A stretch of DNA of 64,000 nucleotides. Origin: Holacanthus passer (lineage: Eukaryota; Chordata; Actinopteri; Pomacanthidae). Positions 1-13,052 of the stretch are shown piece by piece (position 1 is the first letter of the stretch; each line of letters starts with the position of its first letter). Location: positions 2,046,001 to 2,110,000 of the forward strand of contig JAFREQ010000079.1 of NCBI GenBank assembly GCA_025331565.1, given 5' to 3'. The position numbers were made by a program, and so were the translations under genes. The notes below the pieces were generated by a model, which searched no databases, was not told where the DNA came from, and saw only the letters and a list, made by a program, of their open reading frames with translations.

Positions 1-2689
1 CCAACAGGCTGTGGTGCTTCCTGGCTTCATGTTCTTCCCGGCCTCGTCTCCGTCCTCTGGGTCTCCATCTGACGGATCCGTAGGAGTGATGGCCGCCACC
101 CTGCCACAGCTTGTTGAACTTGACTCCGTGATTTCCTCAGAACAGATCATGTTTGCTTGTGTTGCGCTCTGCATGGATCCGGATCCATCACTGTGTGTAA
201 TTACAGCGCTAAATTCAACCAGGCCCAGAAAATATTGGTAAAATTAAAACAAGCAGAGGTTATTTTAAGATCCATGACGAGAAATTTATTGGGCTCATTT
301 TGCTGCTCTGCAAGTAATTTCTGACTTTGTCCCATTAATCTTCCGGCAAATTGGGAGGCCTCTCCAATTTCCTCTTAATTTTCTGATGCAATTGAAACGT
401 CGGATCAAATGTTTTTGCTTGATTCTTGGATGATGAGCTACTTTCACACAGCGCTGATTTCCTCCCAGTAAATATGGATGGAGCAGGCTCTGATATAATG
501 CAGCAGAATTTATGGCTCCCAAAAGTCAAACACACTTTATCTGACAGTAGCTCACAGAAGCTGCTCTTACAGTAGCTCCTCTGTTTAGTGACATTTAAGA
601 CACAGTGACTAACTCGTTTTTGGATCATATAAATTCACAGGTTAAAGGTCATTCACAGTCTGAATGAGTTTGGATGATGTAAATGGAGCACATGGAAGCA
701 TTGTGACTATAATAATATTCCAGTCCTGATATTTGGAGCCAGATCCACTATTACAATCTCAGTCACAAAACTATTAAACTTTTAGATTGACTGCTTTACA
801 AGATTTCAGTTTGCAGCTGTTTGGGCAGATTCTGCATTGCAAAGCTCTGCAAACCAAGACCCAACCTTCTTAGCTTTGTTTGCAAAAAAACACATTTTTA
901 CCCAAAAATCAATTGCTTGGCTGAGTGCTGCAGCCACATTTTAGAAACGCTGATGTAATGAGTCACCTGCCAAACCCTTCAGACATCACATTGTGTAAAA
1001 TCATTTGGATTTTTTTCTTCTTTTTTTCCATATTTTATTTAAACCTGCCTCGGGGCCAGCTGTCAACACAACACCCCTGCATCATCACCTTTGTGGTTGA
1101 TATGGTGAACTTGTAAGCAAACAGTTTACACACCCACTGCAGACTGTCATAAAACTGTGGGATCATTGCTACAAGTCATGCCTTTTGCATTACACACAGT
1201 CATGCGAGCCATAAATATTAATTATGGCTGCTTTAACTTTTCAAAATCCCCTTCATGCTGCAGACAGAATTCTTTATTTATTTGTTTACTGAACAAAAAT
1301 GTGTTAAACTGATCTATTCTGAGTCTAAAAAAAAGTGGAATCAGCCTAGAAATAATATGTTCTTCTGCCTCCATTAGCAGCTTTACCCATGCATAGTTTT
1401 GCTCCTGTGTGGCTCAACAAATGTGCAGTAACCTCCAACTGTGCATGTCTCCACTGCGGACTGTGCACATTAACGTCTTCATGTGGTAGCAGTTTGTATG
1501 TCTTCACTGTACTTGATTAGTGATGTAGAACACAAAACCTCCATGTTCATTTTGTCTAATTGAAGGGAGGAGGGCCGATCGCTGCGAGATGTAATTACAG
1601 GGCAGTAACAGAGACACATCGGGGGGCCGACCTCAGAGCCTGGACGGGAGCCCGGGCGACCTGGGAACGGGCCGCTGAGGCGTGACCCTCGGCTACCTGG
1701 GTGGCTGGGAGAGATTATCTTTTTGAATTAAACTGCAGAGGCTCGAGCTTCTGCCCGGCATCCCTGCTTTAATAGAAACCATCCCACAAAGAAAATAACA
1801 AGGCTCTCGTTCCAAAGACTTTCTCCCAAATCAGCAAAACCTGCAGGTAAATCTGTCACTAGAAACCGGATCTGAAAAGGATTTGAGGATTTATCATGAT
1901 GCAGAAACTTTTATTAATTTCATCAGTCATTAGAAGATGGAAAGGTTTTCTCTTTGTTTGACTGTTTGGTTTCTGCTGTTTCTCCAGCTGATGCCATAAA
2001 AGTAAATCCCTCCATGTTTTCTGCCTGACACCAGATGTTTAGAAAGTTTTCATTACATGAGTCTATATTGTGCTTTAACCTTTATCCAAACTTAAGATTA
2101 ATGGAAATTTACCTCTATGAAAATGTCATCTTGATTCACTCAAGCAGTCAACCTCAAAATGCTCCAATCATGAAGAAAAAAAAAGTACCAAAGGTTTTTT
2201 TTTTTTCAGTCTGACAAGATCAGTGTTTTGTTTGGTGCCATGGTGATTTCATTAAAAAGCTCCTCAGAGAGTTTGTTATCTTTAAGAGATCATTCAGCTG
2301 TGGCAGAAAACAGATCAAAACATGCTTCGCTCTGAAGGTGTGACTCTATCGGCAGCTTGCGTAGACACCACATGAAAGTAAGCGTAACATACACCCATAC
2401 ACACACGCTGTGCATACACACACACACAGTACACACACAGATTTGATTATGGAGCTGTGACAATTTCTCTACCCTGCTGCTCAGGTCAAAAGTCGCCCTG
2501 GAGTTGGGTGTGATCTGCTTGTGTTGTAATGATTACACCAAGAACTCTGAGCTCGAAGTCACAACAGAGTCTGAGCCTCAGAGACGTCTGACATCATCAT
2601 CATCTTCATCATGGGGCAATAAAAGGAAAACCTCCTACACTGTGTTACCAAACAACAACAGGCGAACAGCTGTGTGATACCAGGCTGCT

Positions 2690-2775
2690 GGTTTCTGTCC
2701 GACATCCCTGCCATGATCGGAGGGTTAGCAGTTTGATCCCCACCCTCCTCCTGCCCACATGTTGAACTGTGCACC
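2690..2775 (+). repeat. Possible tRNA-derived SINE fragment
   Basis: The stretch around 2715-2770 reads like the B-box part of a tRNA-derived teleost SINE, with a GTTTGATCCCC core. It is followed by a region resembling the common 'cacatgttgaactgt' segment of fish SINEs. No A box, poly-A tail or target-site duplication can be seen, so this is at most a short degraded piece. The call rests on remembered family resemblance and is tentative. Confidence 0.35.
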
Positions 2776-4198
2776 AGTCAGATTATTCTTATTTGCCTAT
2801 GTCAAATCAAATATGTGGATCTCCATGTCGGGTTGTTTAGCTTCACCCTTCATTTATTACCTGTAGCTATGCATCGAGTGAGTGCATCGGTTACGTTTAG
2901 TTAACTATTTCAATTGTTAATTCATCACTGACCTGTCTACTTCAACCATGTTTCCACAAGCTTCCCTGGCCCGGTATCACTGTTTACTTCCAAAGCACGA
3001 TAATTATACCTCTAGAGTTACAACCACGTAGAAATGATTTGTGCTCAGCAGCCCACAGGTGTGTTCATCCTCATCACTGTCAGCTCTGTGACTTGGATCA
3101 TTCATCGGATGGATCATGTTGCCGTTCAGCAGTTAATAGATTGGTGGAGTCACACACAAGAGCAGGGAAGGTCCATTTACTCACATCAATAATTAAGGAG
3201 CATAAATTGGCAGCTTATCAACTTGTTATGTTATTTGTTATGTTGCTATAGTTTATGGGTATTTTGTTCTTGTGTTCTGTAATTCAAATGTGAGCACTGT
3301 AATTCCCACAATTTAAGAGTACTTAAAGTAATCTTGAACACTTATACTTTGTGCATTTGGTTTTCCATCCCTCGAGAAGAACAATCTATCTTGCAAAGGA
3401 TAGTGTGGCCTACAATAAACATCCCTCTATCGTCTTGTGACCCCGTGATCATGTATGATGGTAATGAAGCTATATCATGTAATGGTCCACCAGCTCTGCA
3501 GCAGAGAAGCTGGGAAATGAAGTTGTCAAAAGGAAACTGGGCCTGAATGAAGGAACAAAAGAAACGCTTTTGTGCAGAGAATTAATAATTAATTACAGCA
3601 TCGATCCCACAGAGGCTTTCTACAGGAGTTGTGAAGATTAATTAGTGGACCAGAGGATGAAATGTATCCGCTGCAAATCAGCAAATGTGCAAACAGCCTT
3701 CCAGTGTCAAAATGACAACAAACAAAAATATTTTAAAAAATAGCCGTGCATGCAGGGAGGGGCCCAGAGAAAATGTGTCTGTATACAAGGTCTAGAATTT
3801 CATTCTCCACCTCTGAGAGCAGCTGTATCAGCAGGAGAGCTGCTTGTCTCTGACCAGGACCAGGACCAGGACCAGGAGCAGGTTTCCTCCCATCAGCAGC
3901 TGGACTTCTAACATCCTCAACACTGTCCCCAGATTCAGGTTGTGTGCAAGTTTAAGTTAAGTATTTTGGCCTGAATTTTAGAAGTTTGGGGTCTGACCAT
4001 CTTTGCTTTTAGACTGATAAATTACTCTCATTGGGAAACTCTTTTTCAACTCTAGTAACGTTACCTTCACGTCACCTGTCTGTCCCTGCCCAGCTGGCTG
4101 TGTGGAGCTTAGAATCTCTTTAAAAATGCTAAACAGAGGAAAAGTTTAGTTTAAGAGCAGTAGGAAGTCTCTCATTTCAGAGCAAACCATGATGTTTT

Positions 4199-4201
<3 letters not shown>

Positions 4202-4237
<36 letters not shown>
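4202..4237. repeat. (CA)n microsatellite before the crip1 promoter
   Basis: About 18 uninterrupted CA units lie roughly 80 bases upstream of the crip1 TATA box. Tracts of this kind are often length-polymorphic, and this one sits close enough to the promoter to influence local DNA structure. Confidence 0.95.
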
Positions 4238-4240
<3 letters not shown>

Positions 4241-4319
4241 GCACACAGAGTGAAAACAAGCCTCTCCCACCGTCAGAAAAAAGAGAAGAGCCTCAGATGA
4301 ACTTTCCTTTCCTCGGTGC

Positions 4320-4350
4320 TATAAAAACAGGCAGGCTCACAGCTCAGCCC
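4320..4350 (+). promoter_or_regulatory. crip1: TATA-box core promoter of crip1
   Basis: A TATAAAA box at 4320-4326 lies 121 bases before the crip1 start codon. Initiation about 25-30 bases downstream, near 4350, would give a 5'UTR of about 95 bases. No intron is needed between this point and the ATG. The surroundings are not CpG-rich, which suits a tissue-regulated promoter better than a housekeeping one. No transcript evidence is available here. Confidence 0.6.
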
Positions 4351-4446
4351 TCAGATCAGAGCAGACAGGTGGTTCAGACTCTTCATCCACAGGATACCTG
4401 CCCTGATTTCTCCTCCACACATCAAACACACACCTACAGCAGCAAC

Positions 4447-5046
4447 ATGCCAAAGTGCCCCAAGTGCCAGAAGGAAGTTTACTTTGGTAAGATTTCATCT
4501 CTTTTAACCTTCATTTTCTTACAATTAGAATGAGGAAGCAGGAAGCAGAGCTCACCCAACATGCAGGAAACCAGCTGCAAGCACATGACTGCGAACAGGC
4601 GCGTTAATGCTTGTATTATAACCTGTTTATAACCTGTGTGTCAGCATTTTTGAGTAATATAAAAGAAGTATTCAGATTCTGTATTTGCATAAAAGTTGCT
4701 GTATCATTATGTAATAATGCATTACAAAATACGATGCATTCAGGTATCAGCAGTAAAAGTACTCATTTTGCAAAAAGGCTCCTGCAAATGTTTTGTTATT
4801 GGATCATTATCATTGATGCAATGATATTTAACCAGTACTGTTTATTGTAGTTGGTTTAAGTGGAGCTAATTTGAACTGCTGTTTGTAGTTTTATAAATAA
4901 TGCACCAGGGTTTATGCATATTTTATGTGTAATATCTTAATCAGTAAAGTAATCAGAAACTATCTTTGTGCAGAATTTGTGTAAAAAGTACAATATTTAC
5001 TTCTAATCTTTCCATCACTAGAGTTTTATCACTTTTTGATTGACTT

Positions 5047-5077
<31 letters not shown>

Positions 5078-8000
5078 AGCTGTCAGTTGATCATAGCTGT
5101 TTATTTTTATATCTACCCACAGTATGTGTACTTGTACAATATGTACATTTCTGCAGATGAATGCCTCTGAAAGCTTTCTACTTATCAAGTTACTTTGGAG
5201 TTTCAGATCTGTGCTCCCTGTAGAAATTTAAAAACTGTCTCTCGTGGTGACTGATGAGCTTCATGAATAACGACTCAACAGAGCAGAGGAAGCAGACTTC
5301 TTCTGTCCCAAAACGCTTCATCCTTCAACACTGATCTTGTAGCTCGTCCCACAAGGATCCCATCAAAGCAGGGAGCAATTACTGCGTCCAGAGAGGAAAG
5401 GGACAGCTCCATTTTATTTGCGTCTTAATCCATTTACCACATTGTCTGCAGCTCAGTAGCGAGAAGAGTAAATCTTCTGCGGAGAGACGCATCAAGGCAG
5501 AGGCCAACAGAATACAAAGCCAAGTCTTTGGACTGTCAGTCAGATGAATTGATCATGCAACAGGGGAGAAATGCTTCCCATTCTTCCTCCTCGTGGATAA
5601 ACGTTCCCCTTCTGGCCAAAACAAGCAAACCAATTTGTTTCAGCCACAACGAGCTGACCGATCTTTGCTTTTTCCACAGAGGAGGAGAGAAATCTAGCTG
5701 AAGGAAAAGCTTTGTATTCTGTATGTGGATCTCATCATTGCCCTGAACCGTCTGCATCAATTCGCACCCAAACCTCCTCTGTAAACCTCCTCCATGTCTC
5801 ACCTCCGTCACACCCGCCGCTCCGCTCCACCCATCATCCTTTGCTGCTCATCTGTCTTAATGTCTCTAAGCTCTCAGATGGAAACAATCAGGCTACCGCT
5901 GCTTCACTGAATGATGGGTCCTGATCCAGTTTTACAGAGAGCAGAAGAAATAAAAAGTGACTCCACTGCTCCTGCTCGAAACTCATGCAGGACCACTGAC
6001 TTTAAATAATCCTTGAAAGCAAAGATCTTAACATGTAGGAAATGAGATATCATGTTGATTAGTGAGCTTTACAGGCGCTGGTAGGCAAATGTTGTTACCT
6101 TTGGACAAAGCTGCTTCCCCACAACTCCTTTTGTGTAGTAAGTTAATCATCTCCTGGCTTCCAAGCTTCATACTCAGACATGAGAGTGGTATCAAACCTC
6201 TCATCTAACTCTTGAGAATACGTGCATTCTCATAAATCCTTAACTTTTGTTACGGTATTTAAGGTCATTCGCTCGACTCTAAATGCGTCTGACTGCTTCC
6301 TTAACCTCCTTTCCTAGTTGAACAAAGTTATACAACCTCTCCATTAATCTTTTTTTGGGATGGAATGAAGCAAATAGTTGAACAGCCTCCATCATAGTGT
6401 GTTTTTCCGTTCAGATTTGTGTCTGTTAGTGTATTTTGGGCGGCCTCCACAAAGCTCCAGTCGATGCAGAGAGCAGATCAGATTATTCCCCCCGTCACAC
6501 TCCATTTCTCCTCATATCATCAGGTAAAATAAATAACCCGTGCACAAAAGTAGGCTTTATCAGATCTATATATAATGAAGATCAAACATGTGCATCATTG
6601 CAACTAATCAACTCTGAGCTCGGCTTTAATTGTGAGGCTCCCCCGTTTGTGTTTGGACAGGCAGGAGTCCACTGTTTGCTCAGTCCACCAGTTTGTTATG
6701 TGAAGTTAAGTACAGTAGTAATTTCAGGTCAGACAAGCCCTACCGCATTTTGCTGAAATGTTTTCATGCCGCTGGCCTGAGAGTTTGACCTCACCCCGGA
6801 GCACTTTCTCCGCTTCCGCCGCCTGTTGCGTAATCTCGTGTCACATCAGGTCATTTTTAGGGAGGAAGCGCGTCATCTGCTAATATTGTGGGAAGGTTTG
6901 GAGGTTTCACCTGCAGCCAGAGTTGTTTGCATTTGTTCATGCATCCTCTGTCCTTCCTGGCTTTATGTTTTTAGAAAAACTGGCACATGTTAATCAGGTT
7001 TAGTCATCAGTTACGACATGTGTTTGGTTGAACCACTTCTGAATTTTCATCATTCCCTGTGCTTTCTCTCTCTGTCCTTCAGCATCTTCTCGTCTTTGCA
7101 CGTCGATTCTTGGCCAGATTCTCGCTCGTAACCGTGTGACGAGTCTCCAAAGTCATCTAAACTCTTGTCCATCTCTGAAACTCCAGACTGCAGGGTCGGC
7201 TTCCTCCACACTTTTTACAGTCCTCCTCCTGGGTGTTTGCGCAGATCGGCCCTGCAGATAAAGACTGTCTTTATCAGAGTTTATGAGGCCGGAGGAGGAC
7301 AGATTCCTCAGGGACACATTGTCCTCTCTTCCCTCAAGTGCCACACCCAAACAATGTTCTCGAAGTAATCTGCAAAGACGTGATCTTGTTGGTCTAAATC
7401 TGATATTGAGCCAGAACTCACAGGACTATGAGCTCATGCTTTGGTTCATTAGCTCATCTGACAATGTGCGACCTTGTGACACTTCCTTCTCCTCTGCAGA
7501 CCACAGTAGCTCGCTTTGTGGTGGAAGTCCAAGGCCGAGGTTATTAAATTTGTCTTTGATGTGTTTGGCAGCGGAGAGGGTGACGTCGCTGGGGAAGGAC
7601 TGGCACAGACCCTGTCTGAAGTGTGAGAAGTGCAACAAGACGCTGTCACCGGGCTCACATGCAGAGGTGACACACCTGAAATACACACACGCACACACAC
7701 ACAGGTTTTAGAGTTTGATAGCGCTTCAGCAAATCTGAATCCAGTAGTATTGATTGACATATTGATTCTGCAGGATTAAGGTTTAACTTTCAACACCTTT
7801 TAGCAACTCAAGTTATAAGTAAGTTAAAGTGTAAACCTCAAAGACTGACAATCAAATAACTAAATCTTGATGTTTTACAAATAGTTTATATATTTGCTGC
7901 TTAGCTGTTGACCACCTAAATGATTAGTTCTTTGCTACTGAAGGAAAATTTAATAATAGAGTTGTTTTAATTTTAAGAAGGAAATAAAATGCCTTCATCT

Positions 8001-8600
8001 ATCGGGAGAGCATGGCATGAAAAATTCAATCACAGGCACTGAAGGTGGTTATAAATACAAAAACCTTTTAATAAATCATTCAATTACTTTAATATTTTTC
8101 GATGTTTTGATATTTTTGATGCTAACACAACTCTGCCTCTCACAGCATGAAGGGAAGCCGTACTGTCACAAGCCCTGCTACGGTACACTGTTTGGACCTG
8201 CAGGTGAGAATGTTCTCCTCAAATAATCCCTTGTGCACCATGAATGAGCTCAATCTGACCTTCTTGCACCTCTATCACAATATCTAAGCCATGAAAGCAA
8301 TGGCTTAGTCATTTTTGTTTGTAAGGCTCTCGGCCAGAAACGCCCCCCGTGGCAGTAAACGCGCCTCACACTCAAGAAACCAGTCGTTATATAATTGTCG
8401 TCATTTTCTAATCTTGACTTGGGGAAGTAACTGAAATTCTCTCTCATATTTCCAAGTAAAAGTTCCATGTTGAGACCATGAGATCTTTTCACTGCTTTCA
8501 TTCCCATTAATGTTAATGTTAGTTCAGTGACGTAATGCTTCCTGTCTCTTTCCTCGCAGGGTTCGGACGAGGTGGAACCGAGAGCCACACATATAAATGA
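4447..8600 (+). CDS. crip1: Cysteine-rich protein 1 (single LIM domain)
   Basis: Four coding exons can be spliced with GT-AG junctions: 4447-4486, 7572-7666, 8146-8203 and 8560-8600 (TGA). They give 77 residues, the usual length of CRIP1. The product is one LIM zinc-binding domain plus a short glycine-rich tail. Zinc site 1 is C4, C7, H25 and C28; zinc site 2 is C31, C34, C52 and C56. The domain is followed by the family's GFGRGG segment and a C-terminal lysine. LIM modules bind protein partners. Vertebrate CRIP1 is cytosolic/nuclear, high in gut, and has been linked to zinc handling and immune cells. The start is preceded by a good context (AAC before ATG) and a TATA box. Intron 1 is 3.1 kb. 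A fish-specific duplicate or a CRIP2-like relative is conceivable, but the single LIM domain and the tail favour CRIP1. Confidence 0.93.
4660..5015 (+). mobile_element. Degenerate hAT-like MITE remnant (family A, copy 1)
   Basis: This stretch in crip1 intron 1 carries the AAGTATTCAGAT and AAAAGTACTCATTTTGC segments. It ends in an AAAGTACAATATTTAC segment that is also present, in reverse orientation, at about 10.93 kb. The family is a non-autonomous element common in teleosts, with termini close to CAGTGGTGGAA. No transposase is encoded. The terminus is eroded and no duplicated target site is visible. The hAT class is inferred from the terminal CAGTGG. Confidence 0.6.
5052..5078. repeat. (CT)n microsatellite
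   Basis: About 13 CT units lie in crip1 intron 1, just downstream of the eroded end of the family A element. Confidence 0.9.
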
Positions 8601-8825
8601 GGTTGAAAATGTTGCCTGGAAACTAAATCGACGAGGTTGACACGCTCAGAAGTCCCAACAAAAACCAGCAAACAAACTGTGTCCTGATTCAGAAGAAACA
8701 TTTTGTATGCGTGTGTATTTTATTTTGTTTTTGATGTGTTTCCTGAAGATGATTGTGTATTCTCATGACATAGCAATGAAGAGGTTATCCTCGAGTCGCT
8801 TCCTGTTATTAAGGTGGACATTCTG

Positions 8826-8831
8826 ATTAAA
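8826..8831 (+). terminator. crip1: Polyadenylation signal of crip1
   Basis: An ATTAAA hexamer lies 226 bases after the crip1 stop codon, and a GT-rich segment follows within 30 bases. This predicts a short 3'UTR of about 240-250 bases, as is usual for CRIP genes. ATTAAA is the commonest variant of the canonical signal. Confidence 0.7.
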
Positions 8832-10835
8832 CGCTTTTTAAACTTGTGTCGCTCTTCACCTTTATTTTCTCAGCAAACGTATTTGCTGCTGACGACAACA
8901 TGAGAGCAAATGTCAGAATCTCCAAACCAAAGTTACATCAGCAAACTTAAATACAAAACATTAATAACCTTTGACTTTATTCTAAATAAGAACTAACCTG
9001 ACCTCTGAAAGTCACATTTCAAATTGAACATCTACAATCCCATGACATGAAATCTCCATCTGCTGAGGTGCAATATGATCAATAGGTCCAGAACAGCCAC
9101 TAAATGGATCTAGTGGGGAGATTGTTTCCAAGGAATAAACTTTCAATCTCAGCAGCAGCTAATTTGGCTGAGTCGGCACAAAATGTCTTACAGTGAAGTT
9201 TCTGCACGTGTTTAGAAGAACCAGAACGTCAGCCGTGCTCCTGCTGGTGCATTGTGGGTAGCTGTCCAGAGCCACCGAGGCCGACCTGAGCCTTTGCAGA
9301 TCCACCAGATGCTTCCTCTTTGGTTCTTTCGGGCTCCGCTGCCAAACTTTGGCTCTGCACGGCCGCCCTCGCTGCCCATGAATCACACAGCAGCCGCCAC
9401 CGTGTCTCTGCCATCGCAGCCTGACAGTTGGTATAGAAACAGACACAAACAAAGCCGGCGTGCCCAAATCGTCCGCTGTCGCCCTTTTCCTCTGCAACAA
9501 AGACGCTCAGTGTCACAGGAAAAATCTCGAGCGAGGCCACAGACACTGAGGCAACTGATGAGAACATGCAGAGGATGTTTGGCAGCGAAGCACTTTTCAG
9601 CTTTTATTTTAAGCTGGTGGGGAAATGAGATACAAATGTGGCTTGTTCATGCAGTTTGTAAATGTTGGGCTGTGAGTCTGGTAGACGTTCTAAGCTCTGG
9701 CTTCAGCCTGCACCTCTTCAGTCAACGCTGTCATCTGCTTTAGACATTTTCTCATTATTTTGTGGCTGCTTAAGAATGTGCATGGATCACATTTCATTGC
9801 AAGCATCACATTTCATTTTTGAACTATCCACATTTTGCAACTTGAAGACAGAAACAAAGATTCAGTCAATTCAATTAAAATAGAGGAAAAGATGCTCAAA
9901 TGACTCCTATAGTACTTTTGCAAATTAAAACTGAAGAGTATGACTGAAAATAAGTATTGCTCTTATTACAGCACCACATTAAAAGTTTGATTTAATCTTA
10001 TTTCTACAGGGGAGGAGAAGATAATAAAGTGAAAAATTCCCTCATGATGGGTGAAAAAAATCCAGTCTGAGAGGATTAATGCTGTCTGAATCTTCTCTGT
10101 TCACAAGCAGAGAAGTGTCGTGTCTCTCTGTTTTGACATGGTCTGAAATGTGTGTTCACATTCCTCCTCTGATAATAATCAATTTGAAAATGCAAATAGC
10201 TTTCCACACAGGAAATACCAGCATCGTGGTGGTTTTGCTGCCGCATCCAGATGTTTGTGCGAAACCTGCATCATTAGTCAAGTTCACAGTTTGATGTTGA
10301 AAAAGTACCAGATATATTTCTGGCTCCTAATCGTCTCGCAGCACATACTCCATTCATGACGTTCAGGCCTAATGTGTTAAACTGAGGGTGATTTCCTGAC
10401 GTGATCATAATGAAAGTATCATGCATAAGCACATTCATAAAGGACTTAGGTTGACTTACGCTGCACTTAAAGTGAAGCGTTACCAGTTTTTTTTTTCTGT
10501 CGAGCAGCAGGACAGAGAGGAGCCAACGAAGACCTGCTGTGTCAGCGAGAATCCAAGGCCCTCAGTCATGAAGCTGTAAAATTAAACTCATAAACCCATT
10601 AAGGGCTGGAAAATAAGTGTGGAAGTGTCTCACGGCTACAATAACTCATGCATACTGTACATGTAGAACTGGGTGGTTCTTTAAATCCGCTTAAGAAATA
10701 GATTCATTGAAGGCGTCTAGTTGACAATCAGGACGTCGAGGGCAGATAAAAATAACACATACCTACAGAGTGTGTGAGTGGCTCAGCCTTAATCTAGTTT
10801 ACTATAAAAGAACAAAACATCATATCAGACCAACA

Positions 10836-11152
10836 AGATTATATAAAGTACATTTACTCAAGTACTGTACTCAAGTATAATTTTGAGGTACTTGTACTTT
10901 ACTTGTGTGACTCCATCCTAATTCATTTCAGAGGGAAATATTGTACTTCTTACTCCACTACATTTATTTGATACATTTAATCACTAGTTGCTTTACAGAC
11001 TGTGATTATGAATAGAAAATGTTATCATGTTGTTATATGTTGGTACTTTAAGTATATTTTGTTGCTAATACTTTTGCACTTTTACTTGACACATTTACGA
11101 CATATGTAAGTATTTCTGCACTTTGGTTTGCTACTTTCTCTTCCACCACTGA
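10836..11152 (-). mobile_element. Degenerate hAT-like MITE (family A, copy 2)
   Basis: The sequence runs from an AGTACATTTACTCAAGTAC segment to a CTTCCACCACTG terminus at about 11152, which reads CAGTGGTGGAAG on the other strand. The segment GGGAAATATTGTACTTCT at about 10935 is the reverse complement of a piece of copy 1 near 4990. It is a non-autonomous, non-coding element and is truncated internally compared with the family as I remember it. Confidence 0.7.
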
Positions 11153-13052
11153 ATGAAACTAATTACAGGAAGTAAAACAGGCTTAAAATTTTTGGAATGA
11201 ACAATCTGAATGCTTCTTAAAGCTCTCTTGGCAGGATTTGAAACTTTCAGACTTTGGCGACCCCTAGTGGTGGTGATAAAAAAAGATATCATCTCCAAAA
11301 AGTAGACAGCAATACACATGAATACACACATGAATCTCCACACTAAACTGAACCAGGGGCACTGACATGAATTTGCTGAATTTGCTTTGTGAGGCAGCAC
11401 ATAACATAATAATAATAATGATTTATTAATGATAATAATAAAGTTATAATTTGAATGATAATAAGAATTCTCACTGGACTCTCTCTTTCTCTATTCATCT
11501 CACTTCAAATCTGGAAACAGGCTCAAACTCACATGTCAGAATCAACACACAAGATTTTTACTTAAACCTTTTGCTGGTTTTAAATGAATTGGTGCGTTTC
11601 CTAATCCTGAACTCGCTCTAAGTCTCAGAAAAAGAGGATCCATAGACTCACTCAGGAAGATTACAGCAGCATGTCCGGACTTCTGCTTTTATGACAGAAT
11701 ATTTCTAACAGACAATAAGTGACAGAGCACTGAAGAAGACTTCACATCCTTAAGTAAAACAGTGAAGACTTTAAACTGTATCAGATGTGTGAAACCAAAC
11801 CAAAGCAAGTCTTAAGATCAAGCTGGTATAGTTTTAATATGGACCAGTGAACACACACATGTCTCTGCCAACATGCTATTATTAACTGGAACATCTGTCT
11901 TTACTCCAGGATTGATCTTTTTAAAGTCGACCGCTGAAGATATACCAGCATGTGAGTTTCTGCTCCAAAACCTGTTCATGTGATTTAATTTAGAAGCTTC
12001 CATTGAAATTACTCAAAAACAATCATCACTAACTGTTAATACAAATGTCAGTGGACTTTTTTTTCTTCATGTTTTCTTATTAAAGGATGCTTTGATGGCA
12101 GTCAAGGTTTATAATTCTCAAGGTTAGTGAGGTGTTGAATTAAAATACACGATGATTTCCGTGCTTGAATGTTTCACTGCAATGTCAACTAAAACTGAGA
12201 CTTCTTATTGTTTAAGACTACAGAAAAAATGATTAATGGGATATGAGAGAACCAAAAACATATTTTCTAATTGACTTTTCTCTAATAATTCCTGTAACAG
12301 ATTGTTTTAGCCTTTTCGGCCTTTAAAATGTTTTGATTTAAACATTTTGCACGAGGAGATTATTCTTCTTATGACTCGTAGACATATTAAACCTGGGAGT
12401 CGACCGTGTTTTGTTTCAAACTACAGTATGAAAGTGGCATCAATCTTCTCATCTGACTCAAACAAAGCCATTAAATCCCAAAATGTTGAACTATTCCTTT
12501 AAAGACCCAGCTTGTAAAAGTGGTGTTACAGTGTTTCACAGAAAGGTCAGCCAATATTAGAAACACAACTCTTCATGTGTGGCTCTGCTGTGACGCATCC
12601 TCCCATCATCACCATCACTGACCCTCTCCGGCCAAATAAAATTCAGCGTTGAGGTTCAGAAGCCTCAGCCTCTTGTGTTGAGAAGCGTTGACTCGGGGAG
12701 CGCCTTCGGGCCTGTGAAGGATCCCCCAGCGTCCTGTTAGAGTCTGGCTCAGTCCAGAGGCTCCAGCTCGGGCTCGTTTGTGTGCAGATGAACAGTCAGA
12801 CTTCGGAGGGATGAGAGCAGAATCTGGTCCTTGTTTCTGTCTCAGACGCTCCCTCCCCCCTCCCATCTTTTGTCTTTCACTCCTTGATTCCTTCCTTCCA
12901 TCCCTTCCTATCTAATTCCACCACCGCCCCACCTCCTTTGTATCCCCTCCTTCCATCCTCCCTCCCATCTCATTTACCAGGCCTGGGCTGCAGTTGATTA
13001 GTGCTGCTGGATGTGTCTGTTTCCACTGCTGCGCCCCGTCTCAGCAGATGTG

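Larger units (their letters stand above)
1..4300. other. Non-coding region upstream of crip1
   Basis: I see no supportable gene here. The first 150 bases are open on both strands and could touch an exon of a gene lying to the left, but no family is recognisable. A GC-richer island at about 1560-1730 and a TAATTA-rich stretch at about 3575-3665 stand out from the AT-rich background and look like candidate conserved non-coding elements. A CA tract lies just before the crip1 promoter. The remainder is unremarkable unique sequence with short poly-A and poly-T runs. Confidence 0.6.

Noticed and set aside
3838..3900. Short GGACCA repeats, possibly a CRISPR-like array
   Set aside because: There are only four 6-base units with no spacers. 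It is a simple tandem repeat in a vertebrate genome.
7283..7711. 142-residue frame running into crip1 exon 2
   Set aside because: Only 7572-7666 is exonic. The preceding part is intron that happens to stay open; the true acceptor AG is at 7570-7571.
9252..9743. 163-residue plus-strand frame
   Set aside because: It has no family resemblance, competes with minus-strand frames in the same GC-rich island, and has no supporting splice or polyadenylation structure. The island is kept as a regulatory candidate only.
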